Shown here piece by piece: positions 8,175 through 17,273 of a stretch of DNA of 64,000 nt. Under the pieces are notes generated by a model. The model saw nothing but the letters and a program-made list of their open reading frames with translations. It was not told where the DNA came from and made no database searches. Source of the DNA: Phenylobacterium glaciei (GTDB lineage Bacteria > Pseudomonadota > Alphaproteobacteria > Caulobacterales > Caulobacteraceae); contig NZ_JAGSGD010000001.1 in NCBI RefSeq assembly GCF_016772415.1, positions 2,691,501 to 2,755,500 on the forward strand, in the 5' to 3' direction. Every line of letters begins with the position of its first letter. Position 1 is the stretch's first letter. The position numbers and the translations under genes were made by a program.

Positions 8175-8878
8175 TCCAGCTTCGGATACCAGTCGCCGCC
8201 ACGACCTTCCGGGGTCGTGTCCAGCACCCCCCACATGGGCCCCAGGTCCGGCGCGCCGCGCGGGTCCTGGCCGGGATCGGCGGTCGATCCACTCATCTCG
8301 CCCGACCAGAAGTGCCGGACCGTGCCGTCCTTGCGCGTGAAGACGTTGAAGGCCGGGATCTCAGACCCGTCCGGCAGCAGGCCGAAATAATCCTTCGAAT
8401 AGGCGTCGTTGAGGTCGGTATAGAGCCGCAGGTTCTTCCACCCGCGCTCCGCCTTCCAGGCCTTCAGCCTCTCGATCGGCGAGCGGGCCACCACCACCAG
8501 CGACATGCGCTGATCGAGGTCGGCGGCGTTGCCCTCCCAGGCGCCCAGCAGGTTGGTGCACATCGGGCACGGCTGCTCCCGCTGCGGCCCGAACATGTAG
8601 CTGTAGACGCCCAGCGTCGCCTTGTCCTTGAACAGGCCTTCGAAGTCGGTCTCGGCCCCATCCTCGCCGCTGAAGCGGTAGTCGCCCGTCACCGGACCGC
8701 CCGGCGGCAGGGCGCGGCGCTCGGCGGCCACCCGCTCCAGCTGGCGGCGCAGGTCGATCTCGTGTTCCAGCAGGGCGGTCCGCGCGGCCCGGTACTGCGC
8801 GCTCTCGTTCGGATAGCGGACGGGATTTTCGGCGGCCAGCCTGGCGGCCGGGATCAGGGTTTCGGTCTTGGCGTCCAT
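8168..8878 (-). CDS. DUF899 family thioredoxin-like protein
   Basis: A 236-aa member of DUF899, a thioredoxin-fold family of unknown reaction. The redox-type motif CPMC lies at about residue 105 in PQREQPCPMCTNLLGAWEG; family landmarks include YRFSGEDGAETDFEGLF and the C-terminal FWSGEM stretch. It is cytoplasmic, with no signal peptide. It ends tail-to-tail with the TetR gene and is divergent from the DGPF/ECF42 pair, whose family neighbourhoods often carry DUF899 and VOC proteins. Confidence 0.85.
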   Translation of the reverse strand: MDAKTETLIPAARLAAENPVRYPNESAQYRAARTALLEHEIDLRRQLERVAAERRALPPGGPVTGDYRFSGEDGAETDFEGLFKDKATLGVYSYMFGPQREQPCPMCTNLLGAWEGNAADLDQRMSLVVVARSPIERLKAWKAERGWKNLRLYTDLNDAYSKDYFGLLPDGSEIPAFNVFTRKDGTVRHFWSGEMSGSTADPGQDPRGAPDLGPMWGVLDTTPEGRGGDWYPKLDY

Positions 8879-9028
8879 CGGATGTCTCCGCTTTGGCTCA
8901 TTCCCCGGCCCTCAGGATGGGCGCGCGGGGTGGCGGCTGACAAGCTGGACAACAGGCTTTCTTTTTCTTCGGCCCCCTGTCGGGTCCGGGCATACTCGTT
9001 CGTCCTAGCTCAGATCAGGGACGCCGAA

Positions 9029-9400
9029 ATGCTCTACGCCATCCTCTGCTACAACTCCGAAGAGGTCGTCTATTCCTGGAGCCAGGAGGAGGACGACAAG
9101 GTCATGGCCGACCTCGACGTCGTCCACCAGAAGCTGCTGTCCCAGGGCCGCCTCGGCCCGTCGCTGCGCCTGCTGCCCACCACCGCGGCCACCAGCCTGC
9201 ACCGTGACGGCGGCCTGATCACCGACGGCCCCTTCGTGGAGACCAAGGAGCAGCTGCTCGGCTTCTACGTCGTGGAGTGCAAGGACCTCGAGGAGGCCAT
9301 CGCCACCGCCAAGGACCTCACCAAGGCCAACCCCGCCTCGGGCGGCGGCTATGAGATTCGCCCGATCCGCCTCTTCCTGCCCGGCGGCGACGTGGCATGA
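9029..9400 (+). CDS. YCII/DGPF-domain protein, partner of ECF42 sigma factor
   Basis: A 123-aa DGPF protein: a dimeric ferredoxin-like fold related to YciI, with the diagnostic motif ITDGPFVETKEQLLGFYVVE in the middle and YEIRPIRLF at the end. Such proteins are the conserved genomic partners of ECF42-type sigma factors; their biochemical role is unsettled. The frame is open far upstream, but ATG 9029 gives the standard length and N-terminus MLYAILCYN. It overlaps the sigma-factor gene by 4 bp (ATGA), implying translational coupling. Confidence 0.9.
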   Translation: MLYAILCYNSEEVVYSWSQEEDDKVMADLDVVHQKLLSQGRLGPSLRLLPTTAATSLHRDGGLITDGPFVETKEQLLGFYVVECKDLEEAIATAKDLTKANPASGGGYEIRPIRLFLPGGDVA

Positions 9401-10653
9401 GCGACCTGGCCTGGATCGAGCAGGCGATCACCGCCGCCCGCCCCCAGGCCGTCGGCGCCCTGCTGCGCTACTTCCGCGATCTCGACACCGCCGAGGAGGC
9501 CTTCCAGAACGCCTGCCTGCGGGCGCTCAAGTCCTGGCCTGAGAAGGGCCCGCCCCGCGACGCGGCGTCCTGGCTGATCATGGTCGGCCGCAACGCCGCC
9601 ATCGACCAGGTCCGCCGCCAGGCCAAGCAGACCGCCCTGCCGCCCGAGGACCTGATCTCCGACCTCGACGACGTGGAGACCCCGCTCGCCGACCGGCTGG
9701 ACGGCGCCCACTACCGCGACGACATCCTGCGGCTGCTGTTCATCTGCTGCCACCCGGACCTGCAGCCCACCCAGCAGATCGCGGTGGCGTTGCGCATCGT
9801 CTCGGGCCTCAGCGTCAAGCAGATCGCCCGCGCCTTCCTGGTGGGCGAGAGCGCCATGGAACAGCGGATCACGCGGGCCAAGGCGAAGATCGCCCGCGCC
9901 GACGTGCCCTTCGAGACGCCGGGCCCGGTGGAACGCTCGCAGCGCGTCGCCGCCGTGGCGGCCATGGTCTACCTGCTGTTCAACGAGGGCTACTCGGCCG
10001 GCGGCGCGGAGATCCCCGCCCGCAGCCCGCTCTGCGAGGAGGCCATCCGGCTGGCCCGCCTGCTGCTGCGCCTGTTCCAGGCCGAGCCGGAGATCATGGG
10101 CCTCACCGCCCTGCTCCTGCTGCAGCACGCCCGCGCCGCCGCGCGGTTCGACACGGCCGGCGAGGTCATTCTCCTGGAGGACCAGGACCGCACCCTCTGG
10201 AGCACGCGCGACATCGGCGAAGGCCTGGCCCTGATGGACAAGGCCATGCGCCACCGCCGTCCCGGCCCCTACCAGGTCCAGGCCGCCATCGCCGCCCTGC
10301 ATGCCCGCGCCGCCCGGTTCGAGGACACCGACTGGGCCCAGATCGACCACCTTTATGCGACGCTCGAGATCATGACCCCCTCCCCGGTCATCACCCTCAA
10401 CCGCGCCGTGGCGGTCTCGAAGGCGCGCGGGCCCCAGGCGGCCCTGGACATGATCGAGCCCCTGGCCAACCGGCTCGGCGGCTACTTCTACTTCTTCGGC
10501 GCGCGCGGCGCCCTGCTGCTCCAGCTCGGCCGCGCCGACGAGGCCCGCGAGAGCTTCAACCAGGCCATCGCCCTCGCCAACACCCCGGCCGAAGCGGCCC
10601 ACATCCGGCTGCACCTCGACCGCCTGCAGGGTGAAGCCGCAAAGCAGGCCTGA
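9397..10653 (+). CDS. ECF42-type RNA polymerase sigma factor with C-terminal TPR-like extension
   Basis: A 418-aa extracytoplasmic-function sigma factor. Region 2 is near residues 10-80 (FRDLDTAEEAFQNACLRALK), region 4 near 110-165 (ISGLSVKQIARAFLVGES-like, read here as VSGLSVKQIARAFLV). A long C-terminal domain follows (about residues 180-415), the helical TPR-like part that marks the ECF42 group. No anti-sigma factor is adjacent; in this group the C-terminal domain is thought to take that role. The start ATG overlaps the stop of the DGPF gene. Confidence 0.9.
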   Translation: MSDLAWIEQAITAARPQAVGALLRYFRDLDTAEEAFQNACLRALKSWPEKGPPRDAASWLIMVGRNAAIDQVRRQAKQTALPPEDLISDLDDVETPLADRLDGAHYRDDILRLLFICCHPDLQPTQQIAVALRIVSGLSVKQIARAFLVGESAMEQRITRAKAKIARADVPFETPGPVERSQRVAAVAAMVYLLFNEGYSAGGAEIPARSPLCEEAIRLARLLLRLFQAEPEIMGLTALLLLQHARAAARFDTAGEVILLEDQDRTLWSTRDIGEGLALMDKAMRHRRPGPYQVQAAIAALHARAARFEDTDWAQIDHLYATLEIMTPSPVITLNRAVAVSKARGPQAALDMIEPLANRLGGYFYFFGARGALLLQLGRADEARESFNQAIALANTPAEAAHIRLHLDRLQGEAAKQA

Positions 10654-10669
10654 CCCATACCCCTCCACG

Positions 10670-10783
10670 GTCATCCTCGGGCTTGTCCCGAGGACCCATA
10701 GACTCCGTGTCAGCCAGCAAGACGCGGACGGCGCCGTTCTCACCCCGAGGGTCGGAGATCCGCGGGACAAGCCCGAGGATGAC
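10670..10783. repeat. palindromic intergenic unit with 21-bp inverted arms
   Basis: The arm at 10670-10690 (GTCATCCTCGGGCTTGTCCC plus G) is repeated perfectly inverted at 10763-10783, about 72 bp apart. Each arm also contains an internal hairpin (CCTCGGG/CCCGAGG). A related short form lies at 32491-32519. This is a widespread type of alphaproteobacterial intergenic repeat. It fills the gap between the sigma-factor and VOC genes. Confidence 0.85.
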
Positions 10784-10880
10784 GAACGGGCAGGAAAAAC
10801 CGTTCCGCACTGTCGGCCCGACCCCGCGTCATTCGTCCTCGGATCAGAGCGCCACTCCGGCGCGAACCTGGAGAGCCGAT

Positions 10881-11291
10881 ATGAGTGAAGCCATCGACCC
10901 CGTGTTCAAGGGCGTCATCCCCTATCTCAGCGTCCAAGGCGCCGGCGCCGCGTCGGAATTCTACCAGAAGGCCTTCGGGGCCAAGGAACTTCGCGTCATG
11001 CCGGCCGAGGACGGCAAGCGCTTCATGCACATCCACCTGGAGATCAACGGCGGCTCCCTGATGCTCAGCGACGCCTTCCCCGAGAGCGGCTACGCCCACC
11101 AGCCCTCGCACAGCTTCACCATGCAGCTCGTCGTCCCCGACCTCGACGTCTGGTGGAAGCGCGCGGTGGACGCCGGCGGCAAGCCCACCTCCGAACCCCA
11201 GCTGATGTTCTGGGGCGACTACTACGGCGCCCTCGTCGACCCCTTCGGCGTCCACTGGGCCTTCAACCAGCCCGCCGAACAACCGGCGTAG
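10881..11291 (+). CDS. VOC family (glyoxalase/PhnB-like) protein
   Basis: A 136-aa vicinal-oxygen-chelate fold protein of the PhnB-like branch: VIPYLSVQGAGAASEFYQKAFGAKE at the start and YYGALVDPFGVHWAFN at the end. It may be a metal-dependent dioxygenase, lyase or binding protein; the substrate cannot be told. ATG 10881 follows directly after the palindromic unit. It is frequently seen near DGPF/ECF sigma genes, which are immediately upstream here. Confidence 0.85.
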   Translation: MSEAIDPVFKGVIPYLSVQGAGAASEFYQKAFGAKELRVMPAEDGKRFMHIHLEINGGSLMLSDAFPESGYAHQPSHSFTMQLVVPDLDVWWKRAVDAGGKPTSEPQLMFWGDYYGALVDPFGVHWAFNQPAEQPA

Positions 11292-11602
11292 AAGAGCTGC
11301 GGCACAGGATGCTCCCCTTCTGGGGGATCCTAGGTCAGCGCCCCTGTCCCACTTGTGGGAGAGGGGGTTCTAGAAAAACACGGTGACAGTCCACTTAACT
11401 GACATGCCATCTGGTGGTCCCGCCCGCATGACGTGCACGGTCGCCGTAGTCCGTTCGCGGGCAAAGGCGGCGCCCCAATCACCGATCATCAAGCCGATGT
11501 CTGGTTCGGCGAACTTTCTCTTTTAGGGCCATATTCGTGTGTATATAGCGCGCGCCATGGCGGATGTCGCGGGGTCACGACGGCGTCTGAAGGGGGGGTC
11601 TC
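11292..11602. other. 311-bp gap before TonB receptor; repeat half-site, no gene seen
   Basis: I see no convincing gene. A short dyad lies near 11320-11375 (CTCCCCTTCTGGGGGA and CCCACTTGTGGG), then an isolated arm of the GTGACA repeat family (ACACGGTGACAGTCCACTTA at 11378-11397). The last 80 bp are AT-richer (CTTTTAGGGCCATATTCGTG, then TATATAGCGC) and probably hold the promoter of the TonB-dependent receptor. AAGGGGGG precedes its ATG. Confidence 0.5.
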
Positions 11603-14122
11603 ATGCGATACGACTTGTTGGCCGGAGTGGCCGCCTTGGCGCTGATTGCCGGCGCCGCCTCCGCCCAGACCGTCGCGCCCGGGGCTCCGGCGGACTCGCT
11701 TTCCCTAGGCGAGGTGGTCGTCACCGCCCGCCAGCGGGCTGAGCCGTTGCAGAAGGTCCCGGCCGCCGTCTCAGTGGTCACCGGTGTGGAGCTCGATCGC
11801 GCCGGCACGGTCAACACTCAGGCGCTCGCGCAGCTGGCGCCAAGCCTCTACTATAACTCTGCGAACCCTCGAAACACCGCCTACACGATCCGAGGCCTGG
11901 GCTCGAACACGCTTTCCGTCAGCGCCGCCAACGACGGCATCGAAGCCGGTGTGGGGTTCTACGTTGACGGCGTCTACCACGGCCGCCCGGCCACGGCCGC
12001 TTTCGACTTCACCGACATCGCGCGCATCGAGGTCCTGCGTGGCCCGCAGGGGACGCTGTTCGGCAAGAACACGACGGGCGGCGCCATCAACATCATCAGC
12101 CGCGCGCCAACGTTCGAGCCAGAGGCCAGCGCCGAGGTCTCCTACGGCGACGACAATTTCATCCAGGCCAAGACGAGCGTCTCTGGCCCGCTCATGGATG
12201 AGGTCGCGGGTCGCCTCTCGGCCCAGATCACGCAGCGCGACGGCTTCGTGACCAATGTGGTCACCGGACAAAAGCTCAATGACCAGAACAACATCGCGCT
12301 GCGCGCCCAGCTTCTGTTCCAGCCCAACGATGACCTGCAGTTCCGTCTGATCGCCGACGTCTCCGACTTCGACGCGGACTGCTGCACCCAGACCTATCTG
12401 CGCGTCGGGACCAGCCTGCGAAGCCCGGCCCGGCAATTCGTGGGACTGTCTGCCGGCCTGCCGGCCCACGGACTCCCCGCCTACGTCCCGGCCAGCACCA
12501 ATGTCTTCAACCGCCTGAGCGACATCGACGCCCCGCTGCACGTCGACACGCAGGACGGTGGGATTTCCCTGAACGCCGATTGGAACCTTGGGTCGGCGAC
12601 CCTGACCTCGATCAGCGCGTGGCGGTACTGGAAGTGGGATGTCGCCAACGACCGCGACTACATCGGCGTGCCGATCCAGCTAGTGCAGCGCATCCCGTCG
12701 CGCCAGGATCAGTTCAGCCAGGAGCTGCGCATCGCATCCAACGGCGGCGGCAAGCTGAACTACGTCGGCGGGCTCTACGTCTTCAGCCAGACGATCAATG
12801 GGGCTCCCACCAGCGTCTACGGGCCTGCGTCAGCCTACTGGCTCATCAGCACCACGATCTTCGCCGCCGCCGACCGGCCGGACAACCTGACCGATGGCTA
12901 CGGTCAGTACGGAAACTCCGACTTCAAGATGGACAGCTACGCGGCGTTCGGCGAGGTCAACGACGAGATCGCACCACGGCTCACCGCGACGCTGGGTCTG
13001 CGCTATACCTATGAGGACAAGAAGGGCGACTACGCGACCACCGTCAGCGGCGGCGTACCCTTTTCAACCCTGCCTGACCCTGCGACCTGCACCGCACTGA
13101 ATGGCGCAACGCTCAACGGGAAGGACAACGCCAAGCTCTCCCTGTTCCGACCGCAATGCTATTCCGTGCAGGACAGCGGCGGCAGCCTGTCGGGCCGCGG
13201 TAACCTGGCGTGGCAGTTCGCCGACAACGCGATGACCTATGTCTCGTATGCCCGCGGCTACAAGGGCGGCGGCCTCAACATGTCGGGCCTGCAGCTGACC
13301 GGCGGCACGGGACCGGGAGCCAACCAGCCGGCGCTCGACACCGCCGTCATCGAAGACGAGCAAAACAGCACGTTCGAGGTCGGCCTGAAGTCCACCCTGT
13401 TCGGCGGTCGCGCCACGCTGAACCTCGCCGCCTACAAGACCATCGTCAAAGATTTCCAGGCGAACATCGCCACGCCCGTCACGGGCAACAATTCCGCGCC
13501 CCTACGGACCTTTCCGGCCAACATCCCCCAAGTGCAGGTCAAGGGCGTGGAGGCCGACCTCGCGGCCCGGCTGTTCCCCGGTTTCACCCTCAGGGCGTCG
13601 GCGGCCTACAGCGACGGGGCGTACACGGACTATCCCGCCGGACCCTGTCCGCTCGAGTGGCAGAATCCCAACGCCACCGGAGGGTGCCAGCCCCTGAACC
13701 CGCCCGCCAGTCTTGCCAATCAGACGTCCAACCCCCGCGGCAATCCGACGATCCCGGGTGCCTATGTGATCACGGGGCTGCCGCTCGCGGGGCTGTCCAA
13801 GTGGGCGGCGACCGTTGGCTTCGACGTCAGCACACCAGTGGGGACGGGCGACATCCTCCTGCACGGCGATTGGAGCTACCGGTCAAGTTACAACGCCGAC
13901 ACCACCAATTCGCAGTACACGCAGATCGGCGGCTATGGCGTCGTCAACGCCAGCGTGGGCTACCGCTTCAATTCCAGCTGGGAAGTTGACGCCTTCGTCC
14001 GCAACCTTTTCGACGAGAATTACGTGACCGCGCTGACGGTCCAGACGGGCAATTCCGGTTTGATCCTGGGTCAGACAGGGGATCCTCGGTTGGTCGGCGT
14101 GACGTTGCGCGTGAGGCGCTAA
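11603..14122 (+). CDS. TonB-dependent outer-membrane receptor
   Basis: An 839-aa active importer of the outer membrane, substrate unknown. A signal peptide (MRYDLLAGVAALALIAGAAS, then AQ) is followed by a TonB box/plug start LGEVVVTARQR, the plug domain to about residue 165 (RIEVLRGPQGTLFGKNTTGG) and a beta-barrel. The protein ends RLVGVTLRVRR, without the terminal aromatic residue usual in beta-barrel proteins. No FecI/FecR pair is adjacent. The nearest genes are the VOC/ECF42 group upstream and an aldehyde dehydrogenase downstream. Confidence 0.93.
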   Translation: MRYDLLAGVAALALIAGAASAQTVAPGAPADSLSLGEVVVTARQRAEPLQKVPAAVSVVTGVELDRAGTVNTQALAQLAPSLYYNSANPRNTAYTIRGLGSNTLSVSAANDGIEAGVGFYVDGVYHGRPATAAFDFTDIARIEVLRGPQGTLFGKNTTGGAINIISRAPTFEPEASAEVSYGDDNFIQAKTSVSGPLMDEVAGRLSAQITQRDGFVTNVVTGQKLNDQNNIALRAQLLFQPNDDLQFRLIADVSDFDADCCTQTYLRVGTSLRSPARQFVGLSAGLPAHGLPAYVPASTNVFNRLSDIDAPLHVDTQDGGISLNADWNLGSATLTSISAWRYWKWDVANDRDYIGVPIQLVQRIPSRQDQFSQELRIASNGGGKLNYVGGLYVFSQTINGAPTSVYGPASAYWLISTTIFAAADRPDNLTDGYGQYGNSDFKMDSYAAFGEVNDEIAPRLTATLGLRYTYEDKKGDYATTVSGGVPFSTLPDPATCTALNGATLNGKDNAKLSLFRPQCYSVQDSGGSLSGRGNLAWQFADNAMTYVSYARGYKGGGLNMSGLQLTGGTGPGANQPALDTAVIEDEQNSTFEVGLKSTLFGGRATLNLAAYKTIVKDFQANIATPVTGNNSAPLRTFPANIPQVQVKGVEADLAARLFPGFTLRASAAYSDGAYTDYPAGPCPLEWQNPNATGGCQPLNPPASLANQTSNPRGNPTIPGAYVITGLPLAGLSKWAATVGFDVSTPVGTGDILLHGDWSYRSSYNADTTNSQYTQIGGYGVVNASVGYRFNSSWEVDAFVRNLFDENYVTALTVQTGNSGLILGQTGDPRLVGVTLRVRR

Positions 14123-14139
14123 GATGAGGACCGAGGGCG

Positions 14140-14234
14140 GACGAGGTCGCCGCCCTGGCCTGGGCCAGGCGCTTCGCCAAGGCCTGCCCATCGAGCTCCG
14201 CGCCCTGCAGCCCGACCACGCTCCCGCCACCTAG
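14140..14234 (+). pseudogene. possible frameshifted C-terminal gene remnant
   Basis: Between the TonB receptor and the aldehyde dehydrogenase, one frame reads DEVAALAWARRFAKA (from 14140) and a second frame, shifted within GGCCTG near 14184, continues LPIELRALQPDHAPAT and stops at TAG 14232-14234. Together they look like the tail of a degraded soluble protein. I cannot name the family and the case rests only on protein-like composition. Confidence 0.25.
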
Positions 14235-14338
14235 GGCTTGCCATGGGCGGGGACTTGTCGGGACCTTATCGCGCCGGGCGGGCAACCCTGCTCGGCGCCG
14301 TTGGTTCTCACCGGACCCACCGCAGCAGGAGCCTAGCC

Positions 14339-15742
14339 ATGGCCGCCACCTTCCAGGCCCACGACCCCGCCACCGGCCAGGCCGGCCCCGTCTATGACGG
14401 CCACACAGATCAGGAGGCCCTGGACATCACCCGGGCCGCGCGGACCTGTTTCGAAACCTGGAAACGCACCAGCTTGCCCGAGCGCGCCGCGCCGATGCGC
14501 CGGGCCGCGCAGGTCCTGCGCCGCCGCGCTTCGGAATTCGCCGCCCTGATGACCGACGAGATGGGCAAGACCCTCACTGAGGGCCTGGCCGAGATCGAGA
14601 AGTGCGCCGCCCACTGCGACCACTTCGCCGAACATGCCGAGACCTACCTCGCCGAGCAGGCGGTGGACATGGGCGGCCCCAAGGCCAAGGTCGCCTTCCG
14701 GCCCATGGGAACCATCCTGGCGGTCATGCCGTGGAACTTCCCGTTCTGGCAGGTGATCCGCTTCGCCGCCCCGACCCTGATGGCGGGCAATACCGCCGTG
14801 CTCAAGCATGCCAGCAACGTGCCCGGCTGCGCCCTGGCGCTGGAGGCGGTGTTCCGTGAGGCCGGCTTTCCCGCCGACGCGTTCCGCACCCTGCTGATCC
14901 CCAGCAAGTCCGTGCAGGCGATCATCGAGGACCCCGCCATCGCCGCCGTCAGCCTCACCGGCAGCGTGCCGGCCGGCCGCCAGGTGGCCTCCCAGGCCGC
15001 GGGGGTCCTGAAGAAGAGCGTCCTGGAACTGGGGGGCAGCGACGCCTACCTGGTGCTGGAGGACGTCGATGTGCGCGGCGCGGCGCAGATCGCCGCGGCC
15101 GCCCGCATGGTCAATGGCGGCCAGAGCTGCATCGCCGGCAAGCGGTTCATCGTGGTCGCCGAGATCCGCGCGGCCTTCGAGGCGGCCCTGGTGGACGCCA
15201 TGGCAGCCTTCGCGATGGGCGACCCGCGCCACCAGGACACCAAGCTCGGCCCGTTGCAGAGCGTCGAGGCCCGCGACGAGATCCACCGCCAGGTCACCGA
15301 AAGCATCGCCAGGGGCGCCCGCCTGCTGCTGGGCGGCCAGGTCCCTGACCGGCCGGGCGCCTGGTATCCGGCCACCGTCCTTGCCGGGGTCGTCCCCGGC
15401 ATGCCGGCCCACGACGAGGAGGTGTTCGGCCCGGTCGCCGCGGTGATCGAGGCCCGCGACGAGGCCGACGCCATCCGCATCGCCAACGACTCCCCCTTCG
15501 GCCTGGGCTCGGGCGTCCTCACCGGCGACCTGGCGCGCGGCGAGCGGATCGCCACCGAAGAGCTCGAGGCCGGCATGAGCTTCGTGAACCAGAACGTCCG
15601 CTCCGACAGCCGCCTGCCGTTCGGCGGCGTCAAGCACTCCGGCTTCGGCCGCGAATGCGCCGACTTCGGCATCCGCGAGTTCGTCAATATCAAGAGCGTG
15701 CTGGTCCACCCCGCCCCGACTTCGGCGGGCGGACCGCAATAG
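14339..15742 (+). CDS. NAD(P)-dependent aldehyde dehydrogenase, succinate-semialdehyde (Sad/YneI) type
   Basis: A 467-aa aldehyde dehydrogenase oxidising an aldehyde to its acid in the cytoplasm. Seen: MPWNFPFWQVIRFAAPTLMA (cofactor domain), LELGGSD with the general base Glu, NGGQSCIAGKR with the nucleophile Cys at residue 264, and the closing GGVKHSGFGRE. The sequence pattern is nearest the Sad/YneI group, though the substrate is not proven. The frame is open back to 14243, but ATG 14339 has AGGAG 7 nt upstream and the family start MAATFQAHDPATG. It ends 2 bp from the convergent DUF808 gene. Confidence 0.88.
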   Translation: MAATFQAHDPATGQAGPVYDGHTDQEALDITRAARTCFETWKRTSLPERAAPMRRAAQVLRRRASEFAALMTDEMGKTLTEGLAEIEKCAAHCDHFAEHAETYLAEQAVDMGGPKAKVAFRPMGTILAVMPWNFPFWQVIRFAAPTLMAGNTAVLKHASNVPGCALALEAVFREAGFPADAFRTLLIPSKSVQAIIEDPAIAAVSLTGSVPAGRQVASQAAGVLKKSVLELGGSDAYLVLEDVDVRGAAQIAAAARMVNGGQSCIAGKRFIVVAEIRAAFEAALVDAMAAFAMGDPRHQDTKLGPLQSVEARDEIHRQVTESIARGARLLLGGQVPDRPGAWYPATVLAGVVPGMPAHDEEVFGPVAAVIEARDEADAIRIANDSPFGLGSGVLTGDLARGERIATEELEAGMSFVNQNVRSDSRLPFGGVKHSGFGRECADFGIREFVNIKSVLVHPAPTSAGGPQ

Positions 15743-15744
15743 GC

Positions 15745-16689
15745 TCAGTGGGCCTGGCCGCCCCGCAGCTTCTGGACCAGGTGCAGCCCGCCGACGATCA
15801 CCGCGCCCACCGCCAGGCCCACCACCGCTGAGCCAGCCGCGAAGGCTAGCCAGCCGGTGAAGGCGCCGACCCCGGGGACCTGGCCCGCCCAGCGAGACAG
15901 ACCGTCGACCCAGGACGGGATCGGGCTCAGTCCATAGTGCTCCAGCCCGTGGACCAGGATGCCGCCCCCGACCCACAGCATGGCCGCCGTGCCGATGGAG
16001 GCCAGCCCGCTCAGCGCCGCCGGCATGGCCCGCACCAGCCCCCGCCCCAACAGCCGGCCCAGGCGGGTTCGCCCGCCCGCCATGTGCAGGCCGATGTCGT
16101 CCATCTTCACCAGCAGGCCCACGACCCCATAGACCCCGATGGTGAGCGCCAGCCCCACCACCGCCAGGGCGGCGGCCTGGATCGCCAGCGGACGCGCGGC
16201 GACGTCGGCCAGGGCGATGAACATGATCTCCGCCGACAGGATCAGATCGGTGCGGATCGCCCCGGCCACCTTCTGCGCCTCTAGCTCCGTGGAGCTCAGC
16301 GCCAGGGCGTCGTCGGTGTCCCCCGCCTCATGCGGCAGGAAGACCTCCAGAATCTTCTCACTGGCCTCGAAGGTCAGGTAGGAGCCCCCCACCATCAGCA
16401 GCGGCGTCACCAGCCAGGGCGCGAAGGCGCTGAGCGCCAGGGCGCCGGGCAGCAGAAAGACGAACTTGTTGCGCAGCGAGCCCAGCGCGATCTTCCAGAC
16501 GATGGGCAGTTCCCGGTCCGGGGTGAAGCCCATGGCGTAGCCCGGGGTCACCGCGGCGTCGTCCACCACCACGCCCACGGCCTTGGACCCGGCCTTGCCC
16601 GCCGCGCCCGCCACATCGTCCACCGAGGCCGCCGCGATCTTGGCGATCGCCGCCACGTCGTCCAGCAGTGCGGCCAGGCCGGAAGCCAT
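15745..16689 (-). CDS. DUF808 (YedI-like) inner-membrane protein
   Basis: A 314-aa member of DUF808/YedI, predicted inner-membrane proteins of unknown function. It starts MASGLAALLDDVAAIAKIAA, with the conserved SVDDVAGAAGKAGSKAVGVV and VVDDAAVTPGYAMGF, then several membrane helices (about residues 75-110, 155-190, 225-250, 275-300). It is convergent with the aldehyde dehydrogenase and divergent from the next small membrane gene. Confidence 0.88.
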   Translation of the reverse strand: MASGLAALLDDVAAIAKIAAASVDDVAGAAGKAGSKAVGVVVDDAAVTPGYAMGFTPDRELPIVWKIALGSLRNKFVFLLPGALALSAFAPWLVTPLLMVGGSYLTFEASEKILEVFLPHEAGDTDDALALSSTELEAQKVAGAIRTDLILSAEIMFIALADVAARPLAIQAAALAVVGLALTIGVYGVVGLLVKMDDIGLHMAGGRTRLGRLLGRGLVRAMPAALSGLASIGTAAMLWVGGGILVHGLEHYGLSPIPSWVDGLSRWAGQVPGVGAFTGWLAFAAGSAVVGLAVGAVIVGGLHLVQKLRGGQAH

Positions 16690-16837
16690 CTGTCAGTCCC
16701 TCGAAGTTTGATCGCCCTGCATCGGGGAAAACGCGCGGCGCTCCAAGGGGAAACGCGCGAGCCGCCATGACCTGCCAGGTCATGGCGCCGCTTCCGCCTC
16801 GCCCCTAGTCTGCCCAGAGGAAACGGGAGGACGATCC

Positions 16838-17260
16838 ATGAATAGGTTTTGGCGCAACTGGCTGACGGTCTGGGCCTGGCTGGTGGCGGTGTTCGGCCTG
16901 GTCCTGGCCGGCGCGGGCCTGGAGGCCACCGACGGCCCCACGCGGCTGATCTTCGGCCTAGTGAACGGTCCGGAAGACCTGGTCCTGAACGCCCAGATGC
17001 GGTTCGCCGTGGCCCTGATGGGCGCGGTCACCCTGGGGTGGGCGATCACCCTGATGGTGACCTTCGACGCCGCCCACCGCCTGGGCGCGCAGGCCGGCCC
17101 GACCTGGCGCGGCGTGCTGGCCAGCATGGCGGCCTGGTTCGTGATCGACTCAGGCCTCTCCATCGCCACCGGCTTTGGCCTCAACGCGGTCTCCAACACC
17201 CTGCTGATGGCCGGCCTGCTGCTGCCCTTGCTGGCCAGCGGCGTGCTTCGGAAGGCTTAG
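16838..17260 (+). CDS. small integral membrane protein, function unknown
   Basis: A 140-aa protein with four predicted membrane helices (about residues 8-30, 48-72, 85-105, 112-135) and no catalytic motif. AACGGGAGGACGATCC upstream supplies a good ribosome-binding site for ATG 16838. It resembles short hypothetical membrane proteins common in Caulobacterales, but I cannot name a family. It ends 14 bp from the convergent AraC regulator. Confidence 0.7.
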   Translation: MNRFWRNWLTVWAWLVAVFGLVLAGAGLEATDGPTRLIFGLVNGPEDLVLNAQMRFAVALMGAVTLGWAITLMVTFDAAHRLGAQAGPTWRGVLASMAAWFVIDSGLSIATGFGLNAVSNTLLMAGLLLPLLASGVLRKA

Positions 17261-17273
17261 CCAGTGACCGGCT

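Noticed and set aside
10670..10783. Small coding frames containing VILGLVPR-like peptides
   Set aside because: They are translations of a palindromic intergenic repeat and occur in both strands, not genes.
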